Assembly: GCA_021800035.1 (NCBI GenBank)
Contig: JAJYZJ010000001.1
Coordinates: forward strand, 18,236-82,235
Reading direction: 5' to 3'
DNA from: an archaeon
Lineage (GTDB): Archaea > Thermoproteota > Thermoprotei_A > Marsarchaeales > Marsarchaeaceae
Length of the DNA: 64,000 nt
Every line of letters starts with the position of its first letter. Position 1 is the first letter of the stretch. The position numbers were made by a program, and so were the translations under genes. Positions 1 through 7,829 of this stretch are shown in pieces. Under the pieces are notes generated by a model. That model was not told the origin of the DNA. It did not search any database and saw nothing but the letters and a program-made list of their open reading frames with translations.

Positions 1-210
1 TGGCACACGTCTCCGGTTGAGAAACTGATGGAGAAGATGGGGATAGACTACCAATCTTACAGGAAGGACTTCACCGAGTACCTGAACCAGATAAAGTCGG
101 GTGGAAAGATCGAGTACCTGTATGACCCCCATAGCGAAATCGAGAAGTATTTCGCAGTGAACAAGGGTCAGGTGATTGTTGAGGAGCAGGCGCTCAAACG
201 CGGTGAATAG
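1..210 (+). CDS. 3' end of an sHdr operon gene, probably hdrB1 (partial)
   Basis: The reading frame is open from the first base and stops at 210, so about 69 C-terminal residues of a gene that begins outside the window are present. The fragment contains no cysteines and starts WHTSPVEKLMEKMGID, which resembles the tail of CCG-domain (HdrB/GlpC-like) subunits. In described sHdr operons the gene before hdrA is hdrB1 (or hdrC1). Position, strand and the 5-nt gap to hdrA support that identity, but the diagnostic CCG motifs lie outside the window, so the assignment is an inference from gene order. Confidence 0.5.
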   Translation, partial: WHTSPVEKLMEKMGIDYQSYRKDFTEYLNQIKSGGKIEYLYDPHSEIEKYFAVNKGQVIVEEQALKRGE

Positions 211-215
211 AAGAG

Positions 216-1289
216 TTGAGTTCTCCGCGCATACTGGTAGTGGGTGGAGGTCCGGCTGGGCTTAGTGCGGCTTGTGATCTAGCAGAAGCCGGGGCAAACG
301 TTGTATTGGTCGAGGAGGAGGGCTTCCTAGGAGGCACACCAAAGAAGCTGCACTACAGTCTGATTGCACCGGACCTCAAACCTGTGCAGGAAGTTCTTGA
401 CCCCCTTGTAAGGAGGGTTGAGCAGTCGGGCGTCGAGGTGATGCTCAACTCCGAGGTTGCGTCATTCAAGGGTTCTGGCGACGGCTTCCATGTTGAGGTG
501 CGTCGAAAAGGCGGGCCGCTCGAAAGCCACGTGTTTGACTCTGTGATAGCGGCTACAGGGTTCGCTCACTGGGACCCGCACAAGAAGTACGAGTACGGAT
601 ACGGTGTATACCCCGATGTCTTGGACTTCAAAGACTTCGAGAGGATGCTGAGCGAGGACAATCTTCGCAGGCCCTCGAACGGTGAGACCCCCAAAAGAAT
701 TGCATGGCTCCTGTGCGTTGGGTCACGGGACAAGCAGGTTGGGAAGTTTTACTGCTGCAGAATGGGGTGCGTGGTGTCTATCAAGCAGGCCATGGAGGTC
801 AGGCAGAAGCACCCCGAGATTGACACCTACGTTTACTATATGGATATACGCACGTATGGGTTCTGGGAGGATAAAGTCTACTGGCGTTCCATGGAGGAGT
901 TCAACGTAAAGTTCGTCAGGGGTAGAATAGGTTCGATAAACAGGGGTGAGGACGGCAGGCTCGTAGCGATGGCTGAGGACACGATTCTGCAGAGACCCAC
1001 CGAGGTGCCCTTCGACATGCTAGTGCTTGCGACCGGCATGGAAGCGAGCAGGGGAACGGTTGAATTCGCAAAGCTCGCCGGACTGGAGCTAGAGGAACAC
1101 GGATTTATCAAACCGCTTCAATCTGACTCGCTACCCGTTCACACTACGGTTGAAGGAATATTCGTGGCTGGGACCGCGACGGGACCCAAAGCTATTCCGG
1201 ACTCGGTCTCTGAGGGTTCTGCAGCCGCGATGAAGGCTTTGAACTTTGCGAGGAGAAAAGCTGTTGCAGAACGCCAGCAGACACGATAG
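216..1289 (+). CDS. hdrA: sHdr complex subunit HdrA, FAD-binding
   Basis: Short (357 aa) HdrA of the sulfur-oxidising heterodisulfide-reductase-like (sHdr) complex, a cytoplasmic flavoprotein. An N-terminal Rossmann motif VVGGGPAGLSAA (about residues 8-19) binds FAD. The HdrA-type segment CVGSRD...YCCRMGC (about 167-187) carries the four cysteines available for an Fe-S cluster. A second nucleotide-binding end (FVAGTATGPKAIPDS) lies near the C-terminus. The start is TTG 5 nt after the previous stop; no better start is visible. The methanogen-type N-terminal ferredoxin insertion is absent, as is usual for sHdrA. It is followed by hyp-hdrC2-hdrB2-lbpA, the diagnostic order of this system, in which electrons from lipoate-bound sulfur are thought to pass through HdrA. 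Confidence 0.93.
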   Translation: MSSPRILVVGGGPAGLSAACDLAEAGANVVLVEEEGFLGGTPKKLHYSLIAPDLKPVQEVLDPLVRRVEQSGVEVMLNSEVASFKGSGDGFHVEVRRKGGPLESHVFDSVIAATGFAHWDPHKKYEYGYGVYPDVLDFKDFERMLSEDNLRRPSNGETPKRIAWLLCVGSRDKQVGKFYCCRMGCVVSIKQAMEVRQKHPEIDTYVYYMDIRTYGFWEDKVYWRSMEEFNVKFVRGRIGSINRGEDGRLVAMAEDTILQRPTEVPFDMLVLATGMEASRGTVEFAKLAGLELEEHGFIKPLQSDSLPVHTTVEGIFVAGTATGPKAIPDSVSEGSAAAMKALNFARRKAVAERQQTR

Positions 1290-1296
1290 CGGGGGA

Positions 1297-1977
1297 GTGG
1301 AGGAGGTTTATGACTCCACTCTCGGACAGCTCTCCGAAGGCGACGTGTCCTTCCTCAGAACGTCGCTAACCAAAAAGTCACAGATTATCACGTCCTCGAT
1401 AACGGGCAAGGAGCAGCTTGAAACCCCCGACTACATCATGCTGATGAAGTTGTGTTTTCCGGCGAAACGATACGCGTCAGCCATAGTGAGTCAAACCGAC
1501 GCGCGCGCGCTCGAAGAAGCTTTCAAGTCTCTGCGAAACTCTAGGACCGAGCCGGAAGATGTGGTGACAAGGTTTCGGAGGTTGCAGGGATGCCCGGCCG
1601 ACGTGAGCTGGGATCTGGCGGCTGAGCTGATACACTTTGTGAATCCCGACCGCTACGGCTTGGCTACAAGGTGGGTTTGGAACCCCGAGAGAGGCACTGG
1701 TGCACTCGCACCACTTCTCACGGAGACTCATGAACGCTCCTTTACAAGAATACAGCTCGCCTTGGCCGAACTGAATGCCGCGATAGAAAACATGAACCGT
1801 GGCTTTACGGGGTTTTACGGGCTGACGGTCATGTGTGCGCTCACGTATGCCGGCAACATAATAGGAGCCAAGGATTCCGCGATCAACTCGGGAGGAATGG
1901 AGGCGCTGTTCCCGGACTCGGGTACCCTTGCGCTCATGATCCTCGGCCTCGGGAGGCTTTCCTATGCCCATACATGA
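1297..1977 (+). CDS. sHdr operon conserved protein ('hyp' gene)
   Basis: Soluble protein of about 226 aa lying between hdrA and hdrC2, exactly where sHdr operons carry a conserved gene of unknown function called hyp. No cofactor motif is visible; cysteines are scattered and the sequence is mixed alpha/beta with a small-residue-rich C-terminal helix. The frame is open from TTG 1246, overlapping hdrA. GTG 1297, 7 nt after the hdrA stop and preceded by GGGGGA, is preferred here, with TTG 1264 as another option. The C-terminus overlaps the hdrC2 start by 14 nt, implying translational coupling. Function is unknown; the family is recognised by position and general likeness only. Confidence 0.8.
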   Translation: MEEVYDSTLGQLSEGDVSFLRTSLTKKSQIITSSITGKEQLETPDYIMLMKLCFPAKRYASAIVSQTDARALEEAFKSLRNSRTEPEDVVTRFRRLQGCPADVSWDLAAELIHFVNPDRYGLATRWVWNPERGTGALAPLLTETHERSFTRIQLALAELNAAIENMNRGFTGFYGLTVMCALTYAGNIIGAKDSAINSGGMEALFPDSGTLALMILGLGRLSYAHT

Positions 1978-2659
1978 GAAGAACTTGGTGGATAAGAATA
2001 GGCTACTCGTAAAGGAAGAAGCCAAGCTCGACGGCTTGGATGTCTCGGGTCAGTGGAGCACCTTCATCGAGCAGCGGATACTCGGAGACTATTCAACCGA
2101 TGTCTTGGACGCGGTCGCATCCACCCCCGCCGGCAAAACCATAGTCAACTGCTGGCAGTGTGGCACTTGCACCGCAGGGTGCTGTATGCACACAGATTTC
2201 GGGCTGCGGGAGTTCAACCCCCGCTACTTCATTTACCTGGCGCAGAAGGGGGCTGAGGACGAGTTGAAGAAGTACGCGCCTGTGATCTGGAGGTGCGTCA
2301 CGTGCAACAAGTGTGTTGAACGCTGCCCGAAAGGCGTCAGGGTGGAAGAAGTTGTTCACTCCATAGAAGGATACATGCGTTCAAAGGGCTGGATGGGCGA
2401 CACCCCGGCGTCGAGATGGGATGAGGCCTTCGTTAAAAACACGTTGCAGACGGGTGTGCTCGACGAGCTTGCGCTCACCCGCTCATATGTGAGCCGCGAA
2501 AAACTGGCGGAATTCAACAACAGGTTCATGCTCAGGATGGCACTGAAACTTGTCAGGACGGGTAGAATCAGGACTGGCCCTCTGAGGCACAGGGTTAAGG
2601 GATGGGAAAAGGTGCGTGGCGTCGCAAAGGAGATACTTGAAGGCGGAGGCGATGGTTGA
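1964..2659 (+). CDS. hdrC2: sHdr complex subunit HdrC2, 2x[4Fe-4S] ferredoxin-like
   Basis: 231-aa HdrC-type electron-transfer subunit. Two cysteine quartets are present: C63, C66, C69, C73 (CWQCGTCTAGC) and C111, C114, C117, C121 (CVTCNKCVERCP), each binding a cubane cluster in HdrC/GlpC proteins. There is no membrane segment, so the protein is cytoplasmic. It would link HdrA to the CCG-domain subunit HdrB2 encoded directly downstream (8-nt overlap). ATG start at 1964 inside the end of the previous gene. The upstream hdrC1/hdrB1 pair is presumably just outside the window. Naming as C2 rests on operon order. Confidence 0.92.
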   Translation: MPIHEKNLVDKNRLLVKEEAKLDGLDVSGQWSTFIEQRILGDYSTDVLDAVASTPAGKTIVNCWQCGTCTAGCCMHTDFGLREFNPRYFIYLAQKGAEDELKKYAPVIWRCVTCNKCVERCPKGVRVEEVVHSIEGYMRSKGWMGDTPASRWDEAFVKNTLQTGVLDELALTRSYVSREKLAEFNNRFMLRMALKLVRTGRIRTGPLRHRVKGWEKVRGVAKEILEGGGDG

Positions 2660-3575
2660 AGTGCAGGAGAAAATCGATGGAATGGCGTTTTACCCCGGCT
2701 GTTCCCTGGACGGCTTGGGTAAAGCGTATGAGAAGTCGGCCAAAGCAGTTATCCAAGACCTTGGAATCCAGGTGGAGAATATCAAGAACTACAACTGCTG
2801 CGGGGCGACCGAGGTCAAGACGGTTAACTACGATCTTTCGGTGTTCCTACCTGCGCGAAACCTAGCATTGGCGAAGAACATGGGTTCGAGCGTTGTCGTG
2901 GCGCCTTGTAACGGGTGCGTCTACAGTCTGAGCAGGGCCAACAAAGCTGTCACGGAGGATGAGTCAACCCGTCAACGCATAAACGGATACCTGGGCAAGG
3001 CGGGTGTGTCATCCTACGACGGCAGCGTGGAGGTCAAGCATCTGCTTGAAGTGATATACCAGCGAGCCGGCCCGCAGGCGGTTCGCTCACATGTTAAGAA
3101 ACCCCTGAGCGGGCTCAAGGTGGCCTGCTACTACGGGTGCCTGTATACCCGGCCAAAGGTATATACTGGTGCGGGGCTTCAGGAGGGCAAGGACAACCCG
3201 GAGCACCCGCACTACATGGATGATCTCCTCGAAGCAGCCGGGGCGACCGTGGTCGACTTCAGTGCAAAGACAATCTGCTGCGGCGGGGGGCACGCAGTAG
3301 CCGATAGAGAGGTCTCCCTCGGCTTTTCTGCGGCGATTCTGAACGAGGCTACCAGGGCTGGCGCAGACGTTGTGTCGACCATGTGTCCTCTGGGGCATAT
3401 CAACATCGAAACCAACATACCGAAGATAATCGAGCAGTACGGTGACGCAATAGTGCGGCCAGTGATGTATTTCACACAGCTCCTAGGAGTGGCGTTCGGA
3501 CATAGCAGGAAAGACGTAAGATTAGCCGACAACTTTTCAGGCGCGGACACGGCCATGCACAGGCTTGGCTTTTAG
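2652..3575 (+). CDS. hdrB2: sHdr complex subunit HdrB2, CCG-domain protein
   Basis: 307-aa HdrB-type subunit with two cysteine-rich (CCG) domains. The first is complete: C17, C49-C50, C86 and C89. The second has C159/C163, C209-C210 and C245, but the last CxxC reads CPLG, so the fourth ligand is glycine 248. CCG domains bind non-cubane [4Fe-4S] clusters at the disulfide or thiol active site, so the second site may be altered. The ATG at 2652 is preceded by GGAGG and overlaps hdrC2 by 8 nt; the frame extends upstream to GTG 2616, which is less likely. In the sHdr model this subunit helps oxidise the LbpA-bound sulfur intermediate. Confidence 0.92.
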   Translation: MVEVQEKIDGMAFYPGCSLDGLGKAYEKSAKAVIQDLGIQVENIKNYNCCGATEVKTVNYDLSVFLPARNLALAKNMGSSVVVAPCNGCVYSLSRANKAVTEDESTRQRINGYLGKAGVSSYDGSVEVKHLLEVIYQRAGPQAVRSHVKKPLSGLKVACYYGCLYTRPKVYTGAGLQEGKDNPEHPHYMDDLLEAAGATVVDFSAKTICCGGGHAVADREVSLGFSAAILNEATRAGADVVSTMCPLGHINIETNIPKIIEQYGDAIVRPVMYFTQLLGVAFGHSRKDVRLADNFSGADTAMHRLGF

Positions 3576-3593
3576 GAGGAGACAGATTGGAAT

Positions 3594-4043
3594 ATGGCTA
3601 TAATAAACGGATGTGAACTGCCGGAGAACCTGCTGTACTATCTTGAGGGAAACCAGATGACCTGGATTCGCGTGGAAGGAGAGCTGGCCACGGTGGGGCT
3701 CACCGATCCCGCCCAGACCCGCGCGGGTAAAATCCTTCATGTGAGGATGCGTTCACCCGGAACACAGCGGGAGAGTAACAAGCCGCTTGCAACTATCGAA
3801 AGCGGTAAGTGGGCTGGGCCGGTGATGTCGCCCGTTGCAGGTGTTGTTGAGAAAGTCAACGAGAAACTTGACGCCACCCCTTCGCTCATAAATGAAGACC
3901 CGTACGGCGAAGGTTGGATAAGCCAGATCAGGTTCTCAAATCAGGCGCAGCTCTCTTCTCTCCTCAAGGGTGGGGAGGCACTCAAGCGTTATCAGGAAAT
4001 TCTTACTAGGGAAAACATCCGGTGTATAAGGTGCCAGAAGTAG
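3594..4043 (+). CDS. lbpA: lipoate-binding protein LbpA (GcvH-like sulfur carrier)
   Basis: 149-aa homologue of glycine-cleavage H protein. The lipoylation hairpin reads ATIESGKWAGPV with K72 as the expected lipoyl lysine, followed by the usual SPVAGVVEKVN strand. In sHdr systems this dedicated lipoate-binding protein, not GcvH, presents sulfur to the Hdr-like complex. ATG start with a good ribosome-binding site (AGGAGGAG at 3574-3581). No glycine-cleavage genes (gcvT, gcvP) are near, and the gene sits between hdrB2 and a lipoate ligase, which supports LbpA rather than GcvH. The C-terminus ends in CIRCQK, a CxxC not typical of GcvH. Confidence 0.92.
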   Translation: MAIINGCELPENLLYYLEGNQMTWIRVEGELATVGLTDPAQTRAGKILHVRMRSPGTQRESNKPLATIESGKWAGPVMSPVAGVVEKVNEKLDATPSLINEDPYGEGWISQIRFSNQAQLSSLLKGGEALKRYQEILTRENIRCIRCQK

Positions 4044-4053
4044 CTCGCGGTGA

Positions 4054-4440
4054 GTGGTAGAGGTGTCGTCGCCCGAAGGTAAGAAGATGCTGTTCGTGAT
4101 GACCACGGGTCCCGAGGACCCTGAGAAGACCTATGCTCCGCTCTACACCGCGGCTCTCTCAGCCGCCATGGAGGTTGACACATCGATGTACTTTCTAATG
4201 CACGCCCCCAAACTCCTCAAGAAGGGCGCGGCAGAGCAAGTGAAGCTGAAGAAGGGTGGCACGCTCAAACAGTTCATAGATATGGCCATGCAGAACGGGG
4301 TCAAGTTCTACGTGTGCGAGGAAAGCTTGGTGGACCTGTGCGAAATACGTCCTGATGAACTTGTAGAGGGCGTGAAGGTGGTGGGTTCTTCGACGCTCAC
4401 CGACCTCGCGCTCGACGCCGACTCCGTGGTGAGCTTCTAG
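4054..4440 (+). CDS. DsrE-family sulfurtransferase-like protein
   Basis: 128-aa DsrE/F-fold protein. An N-terminal beta strand (KKMLFVMTTG) and the helix KTYAPLYTAALSAA match the DsrE-like nucleotide-fold family. C88 in KFYVCEES lies where DsrE3-type sulfur carriers hold the persulfide cysteine, and a second cysteine, C96, follows. GTG start 10 nt after lbpA; GTG 4063 is an alternative. Placement between lbpA and the lipoate ligase suggests it delivers sulfane sulfur to the sHdr/LbpA system. It is a paralogue of the dsrE3-like gene at 14516-14956. The exact subfamily is not certain. Confidence 0.8.
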   Translation: MVEVSSPEGKKMLFVMTTGPEDPEKTYAPLYTAALSAAMEVDTSMYFLMHAPKLLKKGAAEQVKLKKGGTLKQFIDMAMQNGVKFYVCEESLVDLCEIRPDELVEGVKVVGSSTLTDLALDADSVVSF

Positions 4441-4448
4441 GGGGATTG

Positions 4449-5579
4449 ATGTACACGCCCCGCCTGGAGGTAATCAGGATGGGTGCGGTCGACGGCTACA
4501 CAATGACCAACACGTTCGTCACACTAGCAGAATCGGTTTCACAGGGGAGGCGGGGCGACGTGCTTGTGGTGTGCCACCCCGCTGCCCCGTTTGCAAACGT
4601 GGGTTTTCACCAGAACGCGTCCGCTGAACTCGATCTCGACTACTGTAAGGAAAACGGCATACCGGTGGTCAGGAGAGTGATAGGCGGAGGTGCGATAGCC
4701 GACGGCCCTTGGGAGCAGGACTACTTCTTCATAACCAGGATAGGATCACCGGCTACCTTCGGTACAATAGCGGATTACTATGAACGGATGCTTGAGCCTG
4801 TGCGTAGAGTGCTGGAGCGCCTCGGCGTCAGAGCAGCTAAGGAGGGGCTGAATGACCTTGCAGTGAACGGGAGGAAGATCAGCGCAAACGGCGCCGTGGA
4901 CATAGGCGGCGCTCGGGTGCTAACAGGCGACATACTTCTGTCACTCAACATCCAAGCCATGGCGGGCATCCTGCGCGTGCCCGACGCAAAATTCAGGGAT
5001 AAGATGGCCAAATCCATGCAGGCCTACCTAACATCTGTAGAACAGGAAACATGTTCAGAGCCGGACCGCCCCCTCGTTGAAAACCTGATTGTTCAGGAGT
5101 TCTCCTCGATCTACGAGGAAGGCTCAAGTGAATCATCACTCACCACGGATGAGCTCAGGGCGCTTGAAAACCTGATCTCTGAAAGAAAGAGGCCAGACTG
5201 GGTGTTTTCAAGGGACGGCCACGCAAACGAAGTTCGGGAGTCGCTTAGCAGAAGAATAGTCAAGATCAAGGAGGGTATGTTTCTGTGCGCATCCGACTAC
5301 AAGGCTCGAAAGCTCATCAGGGTAATCCTGCTTGTAGATTCGGGAAGGATAGTCGAAGCGTCGTTCTCAGGAGATTTCTTCACCGTTCCGGTGACCTGGA
5401 GCCTTTCATCCCTAGAAGAAGGTTTGAAGGGGGTTAGCCTCGACCGATCCGCGGTAAGCCGGGTTTTGGCGGCCGAGTTCAGCCGGTCCGGCGTCACGGT
5501 GCTAGGCGCGACGTTAGACGACTTCATAAACGCGGTGCTTGATGCCGTGAATCACCCCGTAGCCGCCCCAGCGAGATAG
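4449..5579 (+). CDS. lipoate-protein ligase, LplA+LplB-like fusion (sLpl(AB) type)
   Basis: 376-aa ligase that would attach lipoate or octanoate to LbpA. The N-terminal catalytic domain (to about residue 235) shows the lipoate/ATP loop RRVIGGGAIADGP (near residue 75) and the lysine motif NDLAVNGRKISANG (near 135). The C-terminal part (about 240-370) resembles the LplB accessory domain, including the segment VDSGRIVEASFSGDF. Fusion of both parts is the form described for sHdr-associated ligases. ATG at 4449 is preferred over the in-frame TTG at 4446. Radical-SAM lipoyl synthases (lipS1/lipS2), often next to this gene, are not in the window. Confidence 0.87.
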   Translation: MYTPRLEVIRMGAVDGYTMTNTFVTLAESVSQGRRGDVLVVCHPAAPFANVGFHQNASAELDLDYCKENGIPVVRRVIGGGAIADGPWEQDYFFITRIGSPATFGTIADYYERMLEPVRRVLERLGVRAAKEGLNDLAVNGRKISANGAVDIGGARVLTGDILLSLNIQAMAGILRVPDAKFRDKMAKSMQAYLTSVEQETCSEPDRPLVENLIVQEFSSIYEEGSSESSLTTDELRALENLISERKRPDWVFSRDGHANEVRESLSRRIVKIKEGMFLCASDYKARKLIRVILLVDSGRIVEASFSGDFFTVPVTWSLSSLEEGLKGVSLDRSAVSRVLAAEFSRSGVTVLGATLDDFINAVLDAVNHPVAAPAR

Positions 5580-5649
5580 GTGCTGGCCGACGACAACGGC
5601 ACTAGAGCAGATTCTGTCAGGCGTACCCTACCCTGAGCTCAACGAGTCA

Positions 5650-6774
5650 GTGACCGAATCTGGTGCGGTGCTCGGCGCCGAAAGAGATGGTGCAACCTAC
5701 CTGGTTACGCTCAGGATACCCTATCCGGCTTACCCTTTCACGGAAGTGCTTCGTTCCGACATAGAATGGGCGGGGGCGCAGGCCGGCGTAGGCGTCAAGG
5801 TGAAGTTTGCCGTAGGCGACGCGGCGTGGGCTGACGGCTGCCTGAGCCGGTTCAAAGTCTCCTCTCCCCCCGGGGGGCCGGAGAGAATCGAGCTTCCGGT
5901 TGCCGAATCCGGTCAACCCGTCCGCCGCGCGGGTGACTTAGCCGGGATCGACGCGCTGCAGCGCAGAGGAGTGCGGAAAATTGTTGCGGTGGCTTCGGGT
6001 AAGGGGGGAGTGGGTAAGAGCTTTGTTACGGCCTCGTTAGCCACACACCTCAGACTCCTTGGATTCAACGTGGGCATACTGGACGCCGACATAACCGGGC
6101 CGTGCATCTCCAGAATGCTTGGCGTCACGGGTCTGCCACGCCTGAAGGAGAACAAGATGATGCAGCCTCTTGAAACCCAGCTTGGAACAAAGGTGATGGC
6201 GGTGGACCTGATAATGGACAGGTTCAAGACTCCACTGATATGGAGGGGACCACTGATCAATAGCGCGATCAGGGGGCTTTTTTCGGAGACGGACTGGGGG
6301 GACACCCATTACCTCCTCGTCGACCTCCCTCCCGGCACAAGTGACGCGCCGCTTACGGTGTTCCAGTCGCTTCGCCCGGACGCGGTCGTGTTTGTAACCA
6401 GCCCCATGCTCGTGGCCAAGACTGTGGTAGCGAGGGCGGTGACAATGGCCAAGGAGCTTGGTACGCCGATCCTCGGCGTGGTTGAAAACATGTCGCATAT
6501 GGCTACCCCGAGCGGTGTGCGCGTGAACGTGTTCGGGAGAGGGGGGACCGAGGAGTCGGTGAAGGACCTTGGGGTGAGCTACCTAGGTTCTCTCCCTCTA
6601 GACCCCGCGGTGAGCGGGCTTGCGGACAGGGGGGAAATCGAATTCTACCGCAGCCCCGAGCTCTTCGGCATCGCGAGACTGGTGAGGTTCGGGCTGATGC
6701 GCTTGGGCAAGCCCGTGGAGCCGGCATTCTGGACCCCCAAGTCCGCGGCGGCCGGCAGTGGGGGTGGCGGATGA
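5650..6774 (+). CDS. Mrp/NBP35-type ATPase with N-terminal DUF59-like domain (start uncertain)
   Basis: P-loop ATPase of the Mrp/ApbC/NBP35 family, thought to carry Fe-S clusters to apoproteins; here it could serve the Hdr, Apr or lipoyl-synthase enzymes. The deviant Walker A SGKGGVGKS is at residues 116-124, followed by GILDADITGP and later DLPPGTSDAPL. The N-terminal 70 residues match a DUF59 domain, but its first strands (ALEQILSGVPYPELNES) are encoded upstream of GTG 5650, in an open stretch (5563-5649) with no ATG, GTG or TTG. A GTG directly at the ligase stop (5580) is in another frame, so a one-base error or a real frameshift is possible. The CPxC motif expected after ENMS is absent (ATPSG). 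Confidence 0.88.
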   Translation: MTESGAVLGAERDGATYLVTLRIPYPAYPFTEVLRSDIEWAGAQAGVGVKVKFAVGDAAWADGCLSRFKVSSPPGGPERIELPVAESGQPVRRAGDLAGIDALQRRGVRKIVAVASGKGGVGKSFVTASLATHLRLLGFNVGILDADITGPCISRMLGVTGLPRLKENKMMQPLETQLGTKVMAVDLIMDRFKTPLIWRGPLINSAIRGLFSETDWGDTHYLLVDLPPGTSDAPLTVFQSLRPDAVVFVTSPMLVAKTVVARAVTMAKELGTPILGVVENMSHMATPSGVRVNVFGRGGTEESVKDLGVSYLGSLPLDPAVSGLADRGEIEFYRSPELFGIARLVRFGLMRLGKPVEPAFWTPKSAAAGSGGGG

Positions 6775-7115
6775 TCGAGATTCTGATGCTGCTTTTCACG
6801 ACGCCTGTGCAGCACCGCAACACCGAGAGAGCCCTGTTGCTGGCCAAGTCGTTCTCGGAGGCGGGGGACAAAGTGTACGTGTTCCTCCTCGGCGACGGAG
6901 TGTACAACGGGTCATCGGCTCTGATTTCGGGCGAACCAGCCGAGGCCGCGGCTCAGCTGCTCAGCCTCCCATCCGTCACGGTGACAGCGTGCACCACGTG
7001 CGTAAAGGCAAGAGGGATCTCCCTTTCGCCGCGTGTATCCGCAGGCGGCCTCGACGACCTGAGCGAACAGCTTGAGCGCTGCGACACGGCGATTTCACTT
7101 ACTTCCGAGGCGTAG
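6771..7115 (+). CDS. dsrE: sulfur-relay protein DsrE (TusD-like)
   Basis: 114-aa subunit of the DsrEFH hexamer, a cytoplasmic sulfur carrier. The N-terminus MIEILMLLFTTP followed by RALLLAKSF is typical. The active-site region VTACTTCVKARG holds C74 and C77; C77 aligns with the persulfide cysteine of DsrE/TusD. The ATG overlaps the Mrp stop (ATGA). It is followed at once by dsrF and dsrH. No dsrAB or dsrC is in the window, so it probably feeds the sHdr/TusA system rather than reverse Dsr. Confidence 0.9.
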   Translation: MIEILMLLFTTPVQHRNTERALLLAKSFSEAGDKVYVFLLGDGVYNGSSALISGEPAEAAAQLLSLPSVTVTACTTCVKARGISLSPRVSAGGLDDLSEQLERCDTAISLTSEA

Positions 7116-7118
7116 GCT

Positions 7119-7445
7119 TTGAAGTACACCGTAGCCCAGACCCACCCTCCCCTAAACAGCGCCCACGTCACAGAGTCGGTGAGGCTGTCCTACATGCTTC
7201 TGGGCTACGGACACAAAGTGGACTATGTGTTAGTCGACGACGGAGTATACCTTCTGCTCGAATGGTGCGGATCATCCTTTGGCAAAGAGTCTCTGAAGAG
7301 GCTCACAGCGGAATCGGGTTTCAAGCTGTTCGCGTGCACACAAAGCGCAGAGTCGAGGGCGCTTGCAATCCCCGAGCAGTGCACGCCTCTTACGCCCGCG
7401 CAGATTGGTGAAAAGCTGCTTGCGTCGAAAGTGGTGGTGTTCTAG
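7119..7445 (+). CDS. dsrF: sulfur-relay protein DsrF (TusC-like)
   Basis: 108-aa DsrE-fold protein in the second position of a dsrEFH trio. Typical features are the early segment NSAHVTESVRLSYMLLGYGHKV, shared with TusC/DsrF, the strand VDYVLVDDGVYLLL, and FKLFACTQSAESRAL near residue 73, which carries the conserved cysteine. TTG start 3 nt after dsrE, so the genes are coupled. It would be a structural or carrier subunit of the DsrEFH complex. Confidence 0.87.
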   Translation: MKYTVAQTHPPLNSAHVTESVRLSYMLLGYGHKVDYVLVDDGVYLLLEWCGSSFGKESLKRLTAESGFKLFACTQSAESRALAIPEQCTPLTPAQIGEKLLASKVVVF

Positions 7446-7451
7446 ACACCA

Positions 7452-7730
7452 ATGAACGTGGTCTACCTCCTGACTAGGGTTTTACGTAGGGATTCATCTA
7501 TATGGGATATCATGGCGCACACCGCCGGGAGCCATGAGGTGACGGTGGTTGTGGTAGGTCAGGGGGTTCTTAACTACGCGGCGCCAGGACTCGGACGCGT
7601 TTCATCGGCGGGCGCGAAGGTTTACGCGCTGGACGACGGATCAATTCAGCCACCGCTAGATGCCGCACGCATCCCCGTCTCCGAGTTACCGGGCGTCGTA
7701 AGACGCAGCCACAGACTGATTTCGTTCTAA
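7452..7730 (+). CDS. dsrH: sulfur-relay protein DsrH (TusB-like), cysteine-free
   Basis: 92-aa third member of the dsrEFH trio. It has the DsrH/TusB layout: N-terminal strand with a serine- and aspartate-containing loop, VTVVVVGQGVLNYA in the middle, AKVYALDDG after it, and a short hydrophobic C-terminus (HRLISF). It contains no cysteine, so it cannot itself carry a persulfide at the usual DsrH position. ATG start 6 nt after dsrF. It is the last gene before the 99-nt gap that precedes the apr-sat genes. Confidence 0.82.
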   Translation: MNVVYLLTRVLRRDSSIWDIMAHTAGSHEVTVVVVGQGVLNYAAPGLGRVSSAGAKVYALDDGSIQPPLDAARIPVSELPGVVRRSHRLISF

Positions 7731-7786
7731 CACGGGCGCGGTTCTGCACGCGTTGTGCTGAATCCGCCAAAAAAAGGCAGAGCAGG

Positions 7787-7800
7787 AAAAAGTTAAGTTA
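7787..7800 (+). promoter_or_regulatory. possible TATA element before the apr-sat genes
   Basis: The 99-nt gap after dsrH contains AAGTTAAGTTATCC, a weak TATA-like element with a purine-rich stretch before it, about 30 nt upstream of ATG 7830. It could give the apr-sat genes their own promoter. Weak evidence. Confidence 0.35.
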
Positions 7801-7829
7801 TCCCATGTTCAAGAGAAACCCGGTTGTCA

